Assembly (NCBI GenBank): GCA_900078775.1
Contig: LT549889.1
Coordinates: 2,232,001 to 2,296,000 of the forward strand
Direction: 5' to 3'
Length of the DNA: 64,000 nt
Source of the DNA: Mycolicibacterium aurum
GTDB taxonomy: Bacteria > Actinomycetota > Actinomycetes > Mycobacteriales > Mycobacteriaceae
The notes beneath the pieces are model-generated. The model saw nothing but the letters and a program-made list of their open reading frames with translations, was not told where the DNA came from and did no database searches. Every line of letters begins with the position of its first letter. The stretch's first letter is position 1. The translations under genes and the position numbers were made by a program. This document shows, piece after piece, positions 25,482-34,384 of this stretch.

Positions 25482-26414
25482 GTGAAAGCCATGATCAAAC
25501 TCGGACTGCAGATACCGAACTTCTCCTACGGCACCGACGTCGCCGAACTCTTCCCGACCGTCATCGCGCAGGCGCAGGAAGCCGAGAATGCCGGCTTCGA
25601 CTCGGTGTTCCTGATGGACCACTTCTACCAATTGCCGGGCCTGGGCGCGCCCGAGGAACCGATGCTGGAGGCCTACACCGCGCTCGGCGCGCTGGCCACC
25701 GCCACCGAACGCGTGCAGCTCGGCACCCTGGTCACCGGCAACACCTACCGCAACCCGACCGTGCTGGCCAAGGAGATCACCACCCTGGACGTGATCAGCC
25801 AGGGCCGCGCCGTGCTGGGCATCGGCACCGGCTGGTTCGAACTCGAACACGACAGCCTGGGTTTCGAATTCGGCACCTTCACCGACAGATTCAAGAAGCT
25901 CGACGAGGCCCTGCAGATCATCATCCCGATGCTCAAGGGGGAACGCGTCACGGTGGACGGCGCCTACTACCGCACCCAGGAGGCTTTCGCCAATCCCCGC
26001 TTCCGCGAACATATTCCGTTGATGATCGGCGGCAGCGGCGAGAAGAAGACCATCCCACTGGCCGCGCGGCACTTCGATCATCTGAACATCATCGCGGGAT
26101 TCGACGAGTTGCCGCGCAAACTCGACGTGGTGCGCCGGGTCTGCGGGGAGATCGACCGCGACCCCGCGACGCTGGAGACCAGCATGCTGGTGGTGGCCAT
26201 GATCGGCGAGCAGTTCAGCGCCGACATGATCCCGGATGATTTCAAGCAGCAGGCGGTGTTCGGCAGCCCCGAACAGATCGCCGAACAGCTCAAGGAGAAG
26301 GTCTACGACGCCGGTGTCGACGGCGTGATCCTCAGCCCGGTCACCATGGGCGGATACGTCCCCGGCGGGGTCACCGCGGTCGCCGAGGCATTGAAACCGG
26401 TGCTCACGGGGTAA
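25482..26414 (+). CDS. LLM-class F420-dependent oxidoreductase
   Basis: A 310-residue luciferase-like protein starting at GTG 25482. Typical features are LGLQIPNFSYG at the N-terminus, AQEAENAGFDSVFLMDHF, RVQLGTLVTGNTYRNP and GIGTGWFELEH. Mycobacterial members of this length generally use coenzyme F420 rather than FMN and carry out hydride transfer to poorly defined substrates. It is the counterpart of Rv1855c and sits 60 bases after the SDR-like gene and about 110 bases before ndh. Confidence 0.87.
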   Translation: MKAMIKLGLQIPNFSYGTDVAELFPTVIAQAQEAENAGFDSVFLMDHFYQLPGLGAPEEPMLEAYTALGALATATERVQLGTLVTGNTYRNPTVLAKEITTLDVISQGRAVLGIGTGWFELEHDSLGFEFGTFTDRFKKLDEALQIIIPMLKGERVTVDGAYYRTQEAFANPRFREHIPLMIGGSGEKKTIPLAARHFDHLNIIAGFDELPRKLDVVRRVCGEIDRDPATLETSMLVVAMIGEQFSADMIPDDFKQQAVFGSPEQIAEQLKEKVYDAGVDGVILSPVTMGGYVPGGVTAVAEALKPVLTG

Positions 26415-26525
26415 CCCTCGGCGTGGAAGAGATTCCCGGGTTCGGTGCGCCATCTCACTGCGCTGGTGGGATGGCCACCGACTACCCTAGGGTTGCATTA
26501 ACAAAAGCCTTCGCTAGGAGCAGAA

Positions 26526-27911
26526 ATGAGCCACCCCGGAGCTACGGCATCGGATCGGCACAAGGTAGTCATCATCGGTTCGGGTTTCGGTGGCCTGAAC
26601 GCCGCACAGGCGCTCAAGCGTGCCGATGTCGATATCAAGTTGATCGCCCGCACCACCCACCACCTGTTCCAGCCGCTGCTGTACCAAGTGGCCACCGGCA
26701 TCATCTCCGAGGGTGAGATCGCGCCGCCGACCCGGCTGATCCTGCGCAAGCAACGCAATGCGCAGGTGCTGCTCGGCGATGTCACACACATCGACCTGGC
26801 TCAGCAGGTCGTGCACTCGAAGCTGCTCGGGCACGACTACGCCACCCCGTACGACACGTTGATACTGGCCGCCGGCGCCGGACAGTCCTACTTCGGCAAC
26901 GACCACTTCGCCGAGTGGGCGCCGGGCATGAAGACCATCGACGACGCCCTGGAGTTGCGTGGCCGCATCCTCGGCGCCTTCGAGCAGGCCGAGCGCTCCA
27001 GCGATCCGGTGCGCCGCAAGAAGCTGCTGACCTTCGTCGTCGTCGGTGCCGGCCCCACCGGTGTCGAGATGGCCGGGCAGATCCAGGAGCTGGCAGACCA
27101 GACCCTCAAGGGCAGCTTCCGGCACATCGACCCCACCGAGGCGCACGTCATCCTGCTCGACGCCGCGCCCGCGGTGCTCCCGCCGATGGGCGAGAAGCTC
27201 GGCCGCAAGGCCCAGGAGCGGCTGGAGAAGATGGGTGTCGAGATCCAGCTGAACGCCATGGTCACCGACGTCGACCGCAACGGCATCACCGTCAAGGACA
27301 AGGACGGCAGCCTGCGCCGCATCGAGTCGGCCTGCAAGGTGTGGTCGGCCGGGGTGCAGGCCAGCCCGCTGGGCAAGGACCTGGCCGCCCAGTCCGAGAC
27401 CGAGATCGACCGCGCCGGTCGCGTCATCGTCAACCCGGACCTGTCGATCCCCGGCCATCCGAACGTGTTCGTGGTCGGCGATATGGCCTACGTGGAGGGT
27501 GTGCCGGGCATGGCCCAGGGCGCCATCCAGGGCGGCAAGTACGTCGCCGCGATCATCAAGAACGAGGCCGCCGCGCGTGCACACGGCACCAGGCCCAAGC
27601 CGCGGGTCCCGTTCAAGTACTTCGACAAGGGCTCGATGGCCACGGTGTCGAAGTGGAACGCGGTGGCCAAGGTCGGCAAGCTGGAGTTCAGCGGGTTCTT
27701 CGCCTGGCTGGCCTGGCTGGGCCTGCACCTGATCTACCTGGTCGGCTTCAAGACCAAGGTCGCCACCCTGCTGTCCTGGGCCACGACATTCCTGGCTCGC
27801 CAACGCGGCCAGCTCACCATCACCGAGCAGCAGGCCTACGCCCGGACCAGGATCGAGGAGCTCCAAGAGATCGCGGCCGCGGTACAGGAGGGCGAGAAGG
27901 CGGCGAGTTAG
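26526..27911 (+). CDS. ndh: Type II NADH dehydrogenase
   Basis: A 461-residue non-proton-pumping NADH:menaquinone oxidoreductase, the main NADH entry to the mycobacterial respiratory chain. The FAD motif is VIIGSGFGGLNAAQAL; the quinone/FAD region HHLFQPLLYQVATG follows. The NADH motif is VVVGAGPTGVEMAG and the second FAD contact is VFVVGDMAYVEG. A hydrophobic C-terminal stretch (FFAWLAWLGLHLIYLVGF) anchors it to the inner face of the membrane. AGGAG lies five bases before ATG. The stop overlaps the convergent ureD stop by four bases. Confidence 0.95.
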   Translation: MSHPGATASDRHKVVIIGSGFGGLNAAQALKRADVDIKLIARTTHHLFQPLLYQVATGIISEGEIAPPTRLILRKQRNAQVLLGDVTHIDLAQQVVHSKLLGHDYATPYDTLILAAGAGQSYFGNDHFAEWAPGMKTIDDALELRGRILGAFEQAERSSDPVRRKKLLTFVVVGAGPTGVEMAGQIQELADQTLKGSFRHIDPTEAHVILLDAAPAVLPPMGEKLGRKAQERLEKMGVEIQLNAMVTDVDRNGITVKDKDGSLRRIESACKVWSAGVQASPLGKDLAAQSETEIDRAGRVIVNPDLSIPGHPNVFVVGDMAYVEGVPGMAQGAIQGGKYVAAIIKNEAAARAHGTRPKPRVPFKYFDKGSMATVSKWNAVAKVGKLEFSGFFAWLAWLGLHLIYLVGFKTKVATLLSWATTFLARQRGQLTITEQQAYARTRIEELQEIAAAVQEGEKAAS

Positions 27912-28540
27912 CCGCCCAATCGCCGTCCCTGCCAGGTCGACAGGCTGCCGCCGCCGGCCAGTTCCAGCACGGTGCCCGCACCGTCGAAAGTGCTTTCTGG
28001 GTAACGCAGTTCACTGATGCACGCCATCGGTGTGCCCAGTTCGTCGTCCGCGACCGCGCCGATGCCCAGTTCGACGCGGTGCCGCAACAACGGCCTGCCC
28101 GCAACGTCGGCGTTCAGCGCCGAAGTCCAGAATCCTTGGTGCTCACCGGTTCTGCCGATCTGCGCGGACTCACGTACCCGTGCGACGCCGGACTCCCCCA
28201 CCCGCACCCGGGTGCTGGTGTGGTGGCGGGCGTCGGCGGCAACGACCGTGGGTTGCGGGTCCACGTCGAGCTCGCCGTCCACCTCCAGATCCCAGCTGCT
28301 GTGTGACTCGGTGCTACCCGCCCCGGGCAGCACCAGGGTGGCCGCGGCGCTGCGGACCCGCAGCCGGGCACCGGCCTCGACGATGATGCGCACCGAGATG
28401 ACGTCACCGCCGAGCGGCGTGGCCGCCGCGGAGAGCAGGTGCACGGTGTCGGAATCCGTACGGCGCGCGGCCAATCCGCCCGCGCACTCGATGTGCGGGC
28501 TGAGCCCGGGCCGGGCCACCAGCAGGACCTCGGAGCGCAT
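27908..28540 (-). CDS. ureD: Urease accessory protein UreD
   Basis: A 210-residue UreD/UreH protein, the scaffold that binds apo-urease with UreF and UreG and passes nickel into the active site. It has the family pattern of repeated beta strands (VISVRIIVEAGARLRVRSAAATLVLPG, ELDVDPQPTVVAADARHH). It is somewhat shorter than enterobacterial UreD, as usual in mycobacteria. It is the last gene of the ureABCFGD operon, ten bases after ureG, and overlaps the convergent ndh stop. Confidence 0.9.
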   Translation of the reverse strand: MRSEVLLVARPGLSPHIECAGGLAARRTDSDTVHLLSAAATPLGGDVISVRIIVEAGARLRVRSAAATLVLPGAGSTESHSSWDLEVDGELDVDPQPTVVAADARHHTSTRVRVGESGVARVRESAQIGRTGEHQGFWTSALNADVAGRPLLRHRVELGIGAVADDELGTPMACISELRYPESTFDGAGTVLELAGGGSLSTWQGRRLGG

Positions 28541-28550
28541 GGCTTACCCG

Positions 28551-29264
28551 CTATCCATTCCCCGTCGCTGCGCTCGCCTGGCTCGGCACCCGGAGCTGCT
28601 CGCGCACCCACTCCAGCACCGGGGTGGCGGCCGGGTCCTCGGTCAGCGAGATGAGCACGAACGGCCGGTCGCCGCGCACCGTGGTGGAGTCCCGGCGCAT
28701 CACGTCGAGGTCGGCACCGACCAGCGGCGCCAGGTCGGTCTTGTTGATCACCAACAGATCCGAGAAGGTGACCCCGGGTCCACCCTTGCGGGGCACCTTG
28801 TCCCCGCCGGCCACGTCCACCACGAAGATCTGCACGTCGATCAGACCCGAGGAGAACGTCGCGGTCAGGTTGTCGCCACCGGACTCAACCAGGATCAGGT
28901 CCAGGCCCGGATTGGCCGCGGTCAGATCGTCGATGGCGTCCAGATTGGCGGTGATGTCGTCGCGGATGGCCGTGTGCGGGCAGCCCCCGGTCTGCACCGC
29001 GGCGATGCGCTCGTCGGGCAGCACCGCGTGCCGGCGCAGGAAGTCGGCATCCTCGGTGGTGTAGATGTCATTGGTGAGCACGGCCAGCGAGATCTGGTCG
29101 CGCAGTTGCCGGCACAGCGCGGCGACCAGCGCGGTCTTACCGGAGCCGACCGGCCCGCCCACCCCGATGCGCAGCGGCTCGCCGGCCTGGCGCACCCGCT
29201 TGGGCCGGTCATGGTGGGTGTGCGGCTCGCCAGCCGAATCAGACGAGATGAAATGTGGTGGCAT
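28551..29264 (-). CDS. ureG: Urease accessory GTPase UreG
   Basis: A 237-residue SIMIBI GTPase that powers nickel insertion into urease. The P-loop is [13 protein letters not shown], the nickel-binding CPH motif is in [10 protein letters not shown], the switch region is ESGGDNL and the guanine-specificity motif is NKTD. The N-terminus has a short histidine-containing stretch (HTHHD) that may bind metal. It lies 30 bases after ureF and ten before ureD. Confidence 0.96.
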   Translation of the reverse strand: MPPHFISSDSAGEPHTHHDRPKRVRQAGEPLRIGVGGPVGSGKTALVAALCRQLRDQISLAVLTNDIYTTEDADFLRRHAVLPDERIAAVQTGGCPHTAIRDDITANLDAIDDLTAANPGLDLILVESGGDNLTATFSSGLIDVQIFVVDVAGGDKVPRKGGPGVTFSDLLVINKTDLAPLVGADLDVMRRDSTTVRGDRPFVLISLTEDPAATPVLEWVREQLRVPSQASAATGNG

Positions 29265-29294
29265 GATTGACCTTTCGTTCAGTAGACCGCGTTA

Positions 29295-29960
29295 TCACGA
29301 TACGAAGAGGGGCCGCTCGCGAGCCGCGTGCTGCTCGGCGAGGACGTCGAGCAGCGGGTCGGACAGGTCGGCGAGCTCCTTGACCGCGATCGCCGCGGTC
29401 TGCTCGCACAGCGCGGACAGCTCGAAGGTCAGCGCCGCCACATCGGCCGGGTCGAGCGCCAACAGTCGTTGCGCCGCGGTCGCCGAGCCGGTCATGGTGG
29501 TGTACACCAGCGACAGTGCGGTGTGTTCGGGGGCCACCCCGCCGGCGATACCGACCACCCCGGCCGCCACCGCCAGATGAGGCCGGGTGCCCAGCGAGCT
29601 CCACGAGTGTTGCGGCCACACCCTTTTCGCCAGCCGCAGCAGCCCGCGGCCCTGCGCGCGCGAGGCCGCGCGGGATGCCGGTGACGGGGTACGGGCGTCG
29701 GTCTCGGCGTCGGCGTCCTGCACCGGCAGCGTGCCGGTCTGCACCGCCGCCGCGAGCGAGGCCGTCACCAGTCCCTGGCTGCGGATCCGGCGTCGCAGAT
29801 AGGCCCGCAGGGTGGGCACGTCGACGACCAGCCCACTGGTGATGGCCTCCTCGACGCCGCCGGAGTGCACGTGCCCGCCGGTGGGTAACCGGGAGTCCGC
29901 CAGGGTGAGCAGCGTCGCCAGAGAGCCGGGCGAGCGAAGCGACGCAGAATGCACAAGCAT
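29295..29960 (-). CDS. ureF: Urease accessory protein UreF
   Basis: A 221-residue all-helical UreF, which regulates the UreG GTPase within the urease maturation complex. The characteristic start LLTLADSRLPTGGHVHSGGVEEAI is present, as is a C-terminal conserved segment ending in RPLFVS. ATG 29960 overlaps the ureC stop by one base (TGATG), so translation is coupled. Confidence 0.93.
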   Translation of the reverse strand: MLVHSASLRSPGSLATLLTLADSRLPTGGHVHSGGVEEAITSGLVVDVPTLRAYLRRRIRSQGLVTASLAAAVQTGTLPVQDADAETDARTPSPASRAASRAQGRGLLRLAKRVWPQHSWSSLGTRPHLAVAAGVVGIAGGVAPEHTALSLVYTTMTGSATAAQRLLALDPADVAALTFELSALCEQTAAIAVKELADLSDPLLDVLAEQHAARERPLFVS

Positions 29961-31681
29961 CAGAACAAGAAGTAACGCTGTGCCATCGGCAGTTCGGCGG
30001 CGGGCTGTTCCGCCCAGACCTCGCCGTCGATGCGCACGGTGAAGGTGTCCGGGTCCACCTCTATCCGCGGCAGCGCATCGTTGAGCGGCATCTGCGCCTT
30101 GCCGACCTGACGGACGTTGCGGACCGGCACCAGCTTTCGCCGGATGTCCAGCCGGTCTGCCAACCCGTCCTCGATCGCCGCCGGCGCCACGAAGTGCACC
30201 GAGGTCGCCGCGGCCGCGACCGGTGTCGCGCCGAACATGGGGCGCGGCAGCACCGGCTGCGGGGTCGGGATGGAGGCGTTGGCGTCACCCATGGCCGCCC
30301 AGGCGATCATGCCGCCCTTGAGCACCGCGTGCGGGCGCACCCCGAAGAACGCCGGCTCCCACAACACCAGATCGGCGAGCTTGCCGACCTCCACCGAACC
30401 GATCTCGGCGTCCATGCCGGTGGCCACCGCGGGGCAGATGGTGTACTTCGCGACGTAGCGGCGGACCCGGTTGTTGTCGGCCGCACCGTCACCGGGCAGC
30501 GCGCCACGCCGGCCCTTCATGACGTGCGCGGTCTGCCAGGTGCGCAGCACCACCTCCCCGATCCGGCCCATCGCCTGAGCGTCGCTGCCGATCATCGAGA
30601 TGGCCCCGATGTCGTGCAACAGATCCTCGGCGGCGATCGTCGACGGCCGGATCCGGCTCTCGGCGAAGGCAAGATCCTCGGGGATGCGCGGGTTGAGGTG
30701 ATGGCACACCATCAGCATGTCGAGGTGCTCGTCGAGGGTGTTGACGGTGTGCGGCCGGGTCGGATTGGTGGAACTCGGCAGCACATTCGGTTCCCCGGCG
30801 ACGGTGATGATGTCGGGTGCGTGCCCGCCGCCGGCGCCCTCGGTGTGATACGCGTGGATGGACCGGCCTTTGATCGCGGCCAGGGTGTCCTCCACGAATC
30901 CCATCTCGTTGAGGGTGTCGGTGTGGATGTTGACCTGAACCCCCGCGGCCTCGGAGACCGTCAGGCAGGCGTCGATGGCCGCCGGTGTGGTGCCCCAGTC
31001 CTCGTGCAGCTTGAAACCCGCTGCGCCGGCCCGCAACTGCTCCCACATGGCCTCGGCGCTTACCGTGTTGCCCTTACCCAGCAGCGCCACATTCAGCGGC
31101 CAGGAGTCCAGCGATTCCAGCATGCGCGCCAGGTGCCAGGCACCGGGCGTCACGGTGGTGGCCTTGCTGCCCTCGGCCGGCCCGGTGCCGCCGGCGATGA
31201 TGGTGGTGATGCCGCCGCCGAGGGCCTCCTCCATGATCTGCGGGCAGATCAGGTGCACGTGGCAGTCGATGGCGCCGGCGGTGACGATGCGCCCGTTGCC
31301 CGCGATGATCTCGGTGGAGGGCCCGACCACCAGGTCCGGATGCACCCCGGACATGACGTCGGGATTGCCGGCCTTGCCGATGGCCACGATGCGGCCGTCG
31401 CGGATGCCGATGTCGGCCTTGATGATCCCCCAGTAGTCGATGATGACGGCACCGGTGATGACGGTGTCGGGTGCGCCGTCGGCCCGCGTCGCCCGGGACT
31501 GACCCATGGACTCGCGCAGCACCTTGCCGCCGCCGAAGACGGCCTCGTCGCCGGCCAGTCCCGGACCCCCGCTGCGGTCCTCGGTGATCTCGACGAACAG
31601 GTCGGTGTCGGCCAGTCGGATCCGGTCACCGGTGGTGGGTCCGTACAGCGCTGCGTAGCGGTCGCGGGACAGTGCGCTCAC
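29960..31681 (-). CDS. ureC: Urease alpha subunit UreC
   Basis: The 573-residue catalytic subunit of urease, which hydrolyses urea to ammonia and carbamate in the cytosol. Nickel ligands are recognisable in [10 protein letters not shown], the carbamylated lysine in [10 protein letters not shown] (about residue 220), the ligand region NIHTDTLNE and [14 protein letters not shown], and the mobile flap in [13 protein letters not shown]. The length is normal and no key residue is missing. It overlaps ureB by four bases and ureF by one. Confidence 0.97.
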   Translation of the reverse strand: MSALSRDRYAALYGPTTGDRIRLADTDLFVEITEDRSGGPGLAGDEAVFGGGKVLRESMGQSRATRADGAPDTVITGAVIIDYWGIIKADIGIRDGRIVAIGKAGNPDVMSGVHPDLVVGPSTEIIAGNGRIVTAGAIDCHVHLICPQIMEEALGGGITTIIAGGTGPAEGSKATTVTPGAWHLARMLESLDSWPLNVALLGKGNTVSAEAMWEQLRAGAAGFKLHEDWGTTPAAIDACLTVSEAAGVQVNIHTDTLNEMGFVEDTLAAIKGRSIHAYHTEGAGGGHAPDIITVAGEPNVLPSSTNPTRPHTVNTLDEHLDMLMVCHHLNPRIPEDLAFAESRIRPSTIAAEDLLHDIGAISMIGSDAQAMGRIGEVVLRTWQTAHVMKGRRGALPGDGAADNNRVRRYVAKYTICPAVATGMDAEIGSVEVGKLADLVLWEPAFFGVRPHAVLKGGMIAWAAMGDANASIPTPQPVLPRPMFGATPVAAAATSVHFVAPAAIEDGLADRLDIRRKLVPVRNVRQVGKAQMPLNDALPRIEVDPDTFTVRIDGEVWAEQPAAELPMAQRYFLF

Positions 31682-31998
31682 TGAGGCTGGTCCAATCTGC
31701 CGGGTGGATTCAGGGACAGCCCGTGCACCTCGCGGGCCCCGCCGAGCGGGACAAGCGAAACGTGTTGGGCGATGCCGGGTTCGAATCGCACCGCCGTACC
31801 CGCCGGGATATCGAGGCGGTATCCGCGGGCGGCCGCCCGGTCGAAGTCCAGCGCGGAGTTGGCCTGCGGCAGGTGCACGTGGCTGCCCACCTGTACCGGC
31901 CGGTCACCGGTGTTGACCACCGGCAGTTCCAGCCGGGGTGCGCCGAGGTTCAGCTCGATGTCGCCGTCGCCGTATCGGATTTCACCGGGAATGGTCAT
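31678..31998 (-). CDS. ureB: Urease beta subunit UreB
   Basis: A 106-residue beta subunit with the family start [17 protein letters not shown] and the segments [15 protein letters not shown] and [20 protein letters not shown]. It packs on UreC to form the (alpha-beta-gamma)3 enzyme. The stop overlaps the ureC start by four bases and the start lies nine bases after ureA. Confidence 0.96.
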   Translation of the reverse strand: MTIPGEIRYGDGDIELNLGAPRLELPVVNTGDRPVQVGSHVHLPQANSALDFDRAAARGYRLDIPAGTAVRFEPGIAQHVSLVPLGGAREVHGLSLNPPGRLDQPQ

Positions 31999-32007
31999 AT
32001 CGGCGCC

Positions 32008-32310
32008 TCACGGGATCGGGTGGTGGACGGTGACGAGCTTGGTGCCGTCCGGGAACGTCGCCTCGACCTGGACGTCGTGCAGCATCTCCGGGACGCCCTG
32101 CATGACCTGCTCGCGGGTCAGCACCTCTCGGCCGCTCACCATCAGCTCGGCCACGCTGCGCCCGTCGCGGGCACCCTCAAGGATGTGGTCGGTGATGAGC
32201 GCGACCGCCTCCGGATGATTCAGCGTGAGGCCGCGAGCCTGCCGACGGCGCGCCAATTCGGCGGCATAGGAAATCAGTAACCGCTCTTGTTCATGCGGCG
32301 TCAATCGCAT
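32008..32310 (-). CDS. ureA: Urease gamma subunit UreA
   Basis: A 100-residue gamma subunit. I chose ATG at 32310 ([12 protein letters not shown]), the start conserved in the family, over an in-frame start six codons upstream; AGGA lies nine bases before it. The segments [20 protein letters not shown] and [21 protein letters not shown] are typical. It is the first gene of the urease operon. The 75 bases upstream, before the thioesterase gene, probably contain the promoter; no NikR-like or GlnR-like box was recognised. Confidence 0.96.
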   Translation of the reverse strand: MRLTPHEQERLLISYAAELARRRQARGLTLNHPEAVALITDHILEGARDGRSVAELMVSGREVLTREQVMQGVPEMLHDVQVEATFPDGTKLVTVHHPIP

Positions 32311-32385
32311 AGTCCGCGATCCTGCCACGCCTCAGCCGGGTCAGCAGCGCTCAGCGCGCGTCGGCGGCCACCGCTGTAGGCGACG

Positions 32386-32787
32386 TCACGCCGCGATGTT
32401 CTGCAACCGCACCTGACCGCGGGCCACGGTGCGGCCCTCGTCGTCGGTGATGGTGATCAACCACAGCTGCTGGCGGCGGCCGCGATGGATCGGCGTCGAC
32501 ACCGCGGTGACCACACCGGATTTGATGGCGCGCAGGAAGTCGGTGTTGTTGTTCACCCCGACGACCGTGCCGCCGCCGTTCTCCATCAGCCACGCGTGCC
32601 CGGAGACGCTGGCGAGGCTCTCCACGATCGCGCAGTACACCCCACCGTGCACGATGCCGAAGGGCTGCTTGACCTTGTCGGTGACGATCAGCTGGACGCG
32701 GCCCCCATCGGGAGTCACGTCCAGGTACTGCAGTCCCAGTTCTCTGTCGAAGCCGGTGCCAAGGCCGGGCGGCATGGAAGAAGTCAC
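32386..32787 (-). CDS. PaaI-like hotdog thioesterase
   Basis: A 133-residue single hotdog-domain protein. The conserved catalytic-helix region is GIVHGGVYCAIVESLAS, typical of PaaI/YbgC-type acyl-CoA thioesterases that work as dimers of dimers. VVGVNNNTDFLRAIKSG follows as in the menaquinone and phenylacetyl-CoA thioesterase subfamilies. It matches Rv1847, which lies beside the urease operon in M. tuberculosis too. The preferred acyl-CoA is unknown. Confidence 0.87.
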   Translation of the reverse strand: MTSSMPPGLGTGFDRELGLQYLDVTPDGGRVQLIVTDKVKQPFGIVHGGVYCAIVESLASVSGHAWLMENGGGTVVGVNNNTDFLRAIKSGVVTAVSTPIHRGRRQQLWLITITDDEGRTVARGQVRLQNIAA

Positions 32788-32828
32788 GAGTTCAGTGTCT
32801 ACACCTTCTGCCCGACCCGGGAATGCGG

Positions 32829-32859
32829 AAGGGCCCCACGCGTGCTGCGTGGGGCCCTT
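32829..32859 (-). terminator. Strong hairpin between FhuF-like gene and thioesterase
   Basis: AAGGGCCCCACGC (32829-32841) and its exact complement (32847-32859) form a perfect 13-bp stem with a five-base loop. It lies about 90 bases beyond the FhuF-like stop and 42 bases before the thioesterase start on the minus strand, so it should insulate the thioesterase and urease genes from iron-controlled transcription. Confidence 0.75.
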
Positions 32860-32931
32860 CCCTTCAAGTGGACCGGGGGTCTCTGCAGCCCTCAGGACTC
32901 CGGCTCGGTCCGCTGGTCTCGCCGTTTCATC

Positions 32932-32950
32932 ATAGGCAAGGCTTACCTAA
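32932..32950. promoter_or_regulatory. IdeR-like iron box at the 3' end of the FhuF-like gene
   Basis: ATAGGCAAGGCTTACCTAA matches the 19-base IdeR/DtxR consensus (TTAGGTTAGGCTAACCTAA) at 15 of 19 positions. It overlaps the FhuF-like stop codon, an unusual place, with no gene starting close by on either strand. Confidence 0.5.
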
Positions 32951-33726
32951 TTTAGCAAGGCCTTTCCGGCCCCGACCCTGCCGGGTCCGCGCACCGGCAG
33001 GCCGAAACCCACCAGCGCGTCCAGAATCGCCTGCCCACGGCACATGCTGGTGAACTCGCTGGACCCGGCCAGCAGCGGCACCTGGGTCGACGCGCCCACC
33101 ACCGCGGCCCCGACGATGTTCCACATCGCGGCGACCGAGATGGCGCCCTCACTGACCTCGTGCAGCTTGGCGAACAGCGGGGCCAATGCGCGGTGGCTGC
33201 GGTGGGCGACCCAGGTGGTCAGGGCGGCCTCATTGGGCAGCGCCACGATGCCGTCGCGCCGGGTGCGCACCGCACCGACCGTCGAGCGCGGTGTCAGGTG
33301 CGGATCGTCGGGCAGTGCCCGCAGGGTCGGATCCACCACACCGACCCAGTCGATGGCGCCCTCGGAGTCCACGTGCACCCAGAGGTTTTCCAGCCCGGTG
33401 TCCCAGGCGCGACCCTCCAGCGCCACCAGCGGCACCACCCGGCCGATCACGACGTGCGCCAGGGTCGCCGCCAGCTGCTGGGCGACCGCGACGTGACTGT
33501 CGGTCTCGGCGACCCCGGCGTCGAACATGTGCCGCAGCCGATCGGTCGTCATCACCTCCACCAGCGGCCACCACCGCCGCCGGGACAGGTCCCCCATCAC
33601 CGCCACCCCGTACACCCGCGGACATTCCGGGTACAGCTCGCGCAGACGCCGGCTCGAATCGTGCAGCGGCAGCGCCCGCCTGATCGACATGCGGGCGATC
33701 AGCGGATCGTCGATCACGACCGTCAT
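32947..33726 (-). CDS. FhuF-like siderophore-iron reductase family protein, iron-regulated
   Basis: A 259-residue protein. I chose ATG at 33726 because GAGGAGG lies six bases upstream. The central part (AHVVIGRVVPLVALEGRAWDTG, then LWVHVDSEGAIDWVGVVDP) and the later AAMWNIVGAAVVGASTQ resemble the FhuF/IucC C-terminal family that binds and reduces ferric siderophores. The C-terminal cysteine cluster that holds [2Fe-2S] in true FhuF is absent; only isolated cysteines remain. An IdeR box 30-48 bases upstream indicates induction at low iron. It separates genes that are neighbours in M. tuberculosis (Rv1847 and blaI), so it appears inserted. The exact function is uncertain. Confidence 0.6.
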   Translation of the reverse strand: MTVVIDDPLIARMSIRRALPLHDSSRRLRELYPECPRVYGVAVMGDLSRRRWWPLVEVMTTDRLRHMFDAGVAETDSHVAVAQQLAATLAHVVIGRVVPLVALEGRAWDTGLENLWVHVDSEGAIDWVGVVDPTLRALPDDPHLTPRSTVGAVRTRRDGIVALPNEAALTTWVAHRSHRALAPLFAKLHEVSEGAISVAAMWNIVGAAVVGASTQVPLLAGSSEFTSMCRGQAILDALVGFGLPVRGPGRVGAGKALLN

Positions 33727-33755
33727 CGGCACCTCCTCGGTTAGGCCATCCTCGC

Positions 33756-33774
33756 TTAGGTTAGCCTTACTATA
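33756..33774 (-). promoter_or_regulatory. IdeR iron box upstream of FhuF-like gene
   Basis: TTAGGTTAGCCTTACTATA matches the IdeR consensus at 14 of 19 positions, with the first nine bases identical. It lies 30-48 bases upstream of the start at 33726, the usual distance for iron-dependent repression. A weaker half-box, TTAGGCCAT, follows at 33741. Confidence 0.7.
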
Positions 33775-33953
33775 GTCACATCGGCCGCACGGGCCAGTCC
33801 CTGTGACTGGACTCACAAGCACCGGCGAAAGCGCCGGTGACCGGCCGAGGAAGGAACAGCACCGGGGCACGACCCGGTACCGCAGGTGGGATACGACGCA
33901 CGGTAGTAATCGCGTAGTACCCTGATTTCAGTGCTCAGGGGAGTGAACAGAAC
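33775..33953 (+). promoter_or_regulatory. blaI promoter region with paired GTAGTA motifs and two hairpins
   Basis: The 179-base region holds two hairpins: CCAGTC/GACTGG at 33794-33810, and CACCGGCG/CGCCGGTG at 33820-33839 with an AAAG loop. Closer to blaI two GTAGTA repeats lie at 33903-33908 and 33914-33919, 11 bases apart. TAC/GTA-rich repeats of this kind suit a BlaI operator, and BlaI regulators normally repress themselves. The hairpins may terminate transcription entering from either side. Confidence 0.5.
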
Positions 33954-34370
33954 ATGGCCAAGTTGACGCGGCTCGGGGAACTCGAGCGCGAAGTGATGGA
34001 CCACCTCTGGACCGCGCGCGAACCACAGACGGTGCGTCAGGTCCACGAGGCCCTTGCTGCGCGCCGCGACCTCGCCTACACGACGATCATGACGGTCCTG
34101 CAGCGGCTGGCGAAAAAGAATCTGGTGGTCCAGCACCGCGACGACCGCGCACATCGCTACGCCCCCACCCACGGCCGCGACGAGCTCGTCGCGGGTCTGA
34201 TGGTCGACGCCCTCGACCAGGCGGCGGACTCCGGCAGCCGCGAGGCGGCACTGGTCCATTTCGTCGAACGAGTCGGCGCCGACGAGGCCGATGCGCTGCG
34301 CCGGGCACTGGCCGAGCTGGAGTCCAAGCACCGCGTGACTCCACCGGCTGGTAATTCAGGTACCCGCTGA
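33954..34370 (+). CDS. blaI: BlaI-family transcriptional repressor
   Basis: A 138-residue BlaI/MecI-like winged-helix repressor. The DNA-binding domain spans residues 1-80 (LGELEREVMDHLW, then LAYTTIMTVLQRLAKKNLVV) and a helical dimerisation tail follows. In M. tuberculosis BlaI (Rv1846c) represses the beta-lactamase gene and others and is released when the BlaR-like protease is activated by beta-lactams. It is upstream of the M56 protease gene, 14 bases apart, as in that species. No beta-lactamase gene is present in the window. Confidence 0.93.
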   Translation: MAKLTRLGELEREVMDHLWTAREPQTVRQVHEALAARRDLAYTTIMTVLQRLAKKNLVVQHRDDRAHRYAPTHGRDELVAGLMVDALDQAADSGSREAALVHFVERVGADEADALRRALAELESKHRVTPPAGNSGTR

Positions 34371-34384
34371 GAGACACTGACGGC

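Noticed and set aside
33813..34331. Minus-strand 172-codon frame over blaI and its promoter
   Set aside because: It is antisense to blaI; the hairpins and GTAGTA repeats in the region are better explained as regulatory elements.
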